DNA of 64,000 bases, taken from NCBI GenBank assembly GCA_016212925.1, contig JACRDF010000011.1, forward strand, positions 62,001-126,000, in the 5' to 3' direction. A program made the translations under genes and the position numbers. Under the pieces are notes generated by a model. The model made no database searches. It was not told the DNA's origin and saw only the letters and a program-made list of their open reading frames with translations. The DNA comes from Desulfomonile tiedjei (GTDB lineage Bacteria; Desulfobacterota; Desulfomonilia; Desulfomonilales; Desulfomonilaceae). Shown in pieces: positions 62,560 through 64,000 of the stretch. Position 1 is the first letter of the stretch. Each line of letters starts with the position of its first letter.

Positions 62560-63372
62560 TCATGCCACAAGGTTAACTCTCGCAGTCTGCTCGTATTCTT
62601 CCTTGTTGGACAGGAACCTGATGATCCGATTTCGAACGGAATAATAGTTGGGATGCTCGATGATCGTGGAACGCTCTCGCGGCCTCGGTATGTTCACCTT
62701 TATCTCTTCCATTATTTTTGCATCGGGGCCCGGACTCATCAGCATGATCCGATCCGAGAGGAGAATTGCTTCATCCACGTCATGAGTCACCATGAATATG
62801 GTGATGCCTGTTCCAAGCCACATGCGAACCAACTCTTCCTGAATAACCCCTCTGGTGAGGGCGTCTATTTGAGCGAAGGGTTCGTCCAGAAGTAGTATTC
62901 TTGGCTCGACGCAAAACGCTCTGGCGAGACCCACACGCTGCTTCATTCCGCCTGACAGTTCCGCGGGGCGTTTGCCTTCCGCGCCGGTCAGGCCCACCAT
63001 TTCAACATATCTTCGGACCCTGTCGTTGATTCTGTGACGGTCCCATTCCGGGTAAGCAGCTTTCACAGCTATCCGGATGTTACCGGAGACGGTCAACCAG
63101 GGCATGAGAGCGAAATTCTGAAACACCACCATCCTGTCGAGGCCGGGTCCGGCGATCTCTTTTCCGTCGAGGTAAACATAGCCCCCGTCCGCGGTTTCAA
63201 TCCCGGCCACAATGTTGAGCAGAGTGGACTTGCCGCACCCGGAATGACCCAACACAGCCACGAACTCTCTTTCTTCAACCGAGAGCGAAACGTCCCTGAA
63301 AACGCAGTGGTCCTCCTTTACTCCGGGGGCGGAAAAGAATTTTGAAACCCCATCTACGGTGAGCAACTCCAT
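62560..63372 (-). CDS. ABC transporter ATP-binding protein, taurine/nitrate/sulfonate type
   Basis: 270 residues, AGGAG nine bases before the ATG. Walker A GHSGCGKSTLLN (about 42), signature LSGGMKQRVGLARAF (about 139), Walker B ILLLDEPFAQIDALT (about 159) and the H-loop VTHDVDEAI. The subfamily (TauB/SsuB/NrtC-like) supplies ATP energy for uptake of an oxyanion or small organic acid. The permease gene begins just upstream (gap about 11 bp); a binding-protein gene would be outside the window. Confidence 0.94.
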   Translation of the reverse strand: MELLTVDGVSKFFSAPGVKEDHCVFRDVSLSVEEREFVAVLGHSGCGKSTLLNIVAGIETADGGYVYLDGKEIAGPGLDRMVVFQNFALMPWLTVSGNIRIAVKAAYPEWDRHRINDRVRRYVEMVGLTGAEGKRPAELSGGMKQRVGLARAFCVEPRILLLDEPFAQIDALTRGVIQEELVRMWLGTGITIFMVTHDVDEAILLSDRIMLMSPGPDAKIMEEIKVNIPRPRERSTIIEHPNYYSVRNRIIRFLSNKEEYEQTARVNLVA

Positions 63373-63383
63373 GGTTCGAACTC

Positions 63384-64000
63384 CTAGTCAATATACGCCA
63401 GTCTTCTGGCCAACTGATTGAAGAGAACATCTATGCACACGCCCACCACGCCTATGACAAGGATTGCAAAAATCACACTGGTAAGCGACAAGTTGTTCCA
63501 TTCATTCCAAACGAAATAGCCCAGACCAAGGGACCCCAGAAGTGCTTCAGCAGGGACTATGGCCACCCACGCGCTCCCCATGGAAATCCTGAGTCCCGCC
63601 ACGATGGTAGGCCCGGCGCCGGGAAGTATCACCTTAAACACCTTGGCAACCGGATTCATCTGCAGGATATTTGAAACACTTATGTAATCCTTCTTGATGT
63701 TGGATACCCCGAACGCCGTGTTGGCCAGGGTCGGCCAGACACTGGCCATGAAGACCACCAACAGAGCCGTCCAATTGCTGTCTTGCACCGAATAAAGCAG
63801 GAGGGGCATCCACGCGATAGGTGATATTGCTCTCAGAACCTGTATATAGGGATTGAGCGCCTTGAAGAGCATCTGATTCAGGCCCAGGATCACGCCCAAA
63901 GTGATCGCAACCAGCGAGCCAGATACAAAACCCAATGACAGCCGGCCCAGACTGTACAAGGCAAGGGTCCCTATTCCTTTGTCGTTGGGGCCATTGTCGT
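63384..64000 (-). CDS. ABC transporter permease, taurine/nitrate type (5' partial)
   Basis: About 204 C-terminal residues; the frame is open to the window edge, so the start lies outside. Five helices and the EAA-type loop (NILQMNPVAKVFKVILPGAGPTIVAGLRI) that contacts the ATPase are visible. Pairs with the ATP-binding gene at 62560. Confidence 0.92.
   Translation of the reverse strand, partial: DNGPNDKGIGTLALYSLGRLSLGFVSGSLVAITLGVILGLNQMLFKALNPYIQVLRAISPIAWMPLLLYSVQDSNWTALLVVFMASVWPTLANTAFGVSNIKKDYISVSNILQMNPVAKVFKVILPGAGPTIVAGLRISMGSAWVAIVPAEALLGSLGLGYFVWNEWNNLSLTSVIFAILVIGVVGVCIDVLFNQLARRLAYID

Overview
The window looks like chromosomal DNA from an anaerobic bacterium of the former Deltaproteobacteria (Desulfobacterota). 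This is inferred from gene content only: TRAP/TAXI uptake systems, a PAS protein with a C-terminal Cys4 tail, an acetyl-CoA transferase-GNAT fusion, C_GCAxxG_C_C proteins and UGA codons read as selenocysteine. GC content is moderate. There is no rRNA, CRISPR array or complete phage. Genes are in short operons on both strands, separated by gaps rich in small palindromic and MITE-like repeats.

Layout. 1-5925: the end of a ThDP enzyme, CorA, LapA-like protein, then a tightly coupled trio (retropepsin-like protease, inactive transglutaminase-7TM protein, RimK-like ATP-grasp ligase). 6323-14077: solute uptake and redox: an orphan DctP, a PstS-like protein, a Tat-exported multicopper oxidase and a complete TAXI-TRAP operon. 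14217-16709: PAS/Cys4 signalling protein and a secreted beta-rich protein. 16745-20178: repeat-rich island with an AAA/DUF4143 ATPase between a tRNA-Asn gene and a degenerate copy of its 3' part. 20224-26846: RdgC-like pair, dodecin, hydrolase, large ABC-type permease, TatB and small genes. 27042-36708: tRNA-Leu, a protein with two terminase-small-subunit-like HTH units, PrmA-like methyltransferase, isocitrate dehydrogenase, a class III nucleotide cyclase, and a surface-sugar group (GHMP kinase, GT39-like, methyltransferase). 36688-47874: GlgB, Cys4 zinc-ribbon coiled-coil protein, Nif3, a CAU tRNA, HD hydrolase, secreted glycosidase-like protein, ArsA ATPase. 48115-58575: CoA transferase-GNAT, selenoprotein region, acyl-CoA ligase, CBS-ACT protein, amidohydrolase, ferredoxin. 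58896-64000: IorAB-like molybdenum hydroxylase, MBL hydrolase, and a partial taurine/nitrate-type ABC transporter.

The most interesting observation is two genes interrupted by one in-frame TGA each. One (56448-56951) is a C_GCAxxG_C_C protein whose first conserved Cys position is TGA, after a strong ribosome binding site. The other (51954-52322) is an ArsR-family repressor with TGA just after its CPPGT segment, where I recall Cys in relatives. In both, a short hairpin with G at the start of the loop lies 22-25 nt after the TGA, as expected for a bacterial SECIS. The ArsR gene has its own consensus promoter and is followed 24 bp later by a Cys-type C_GCAxxG_C_C gene, suggesting a selenium-containing metal or redox sensor controlling a Cys-rich partner. 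This is inferred from sequence and needs homologue alignment and protein evidence.
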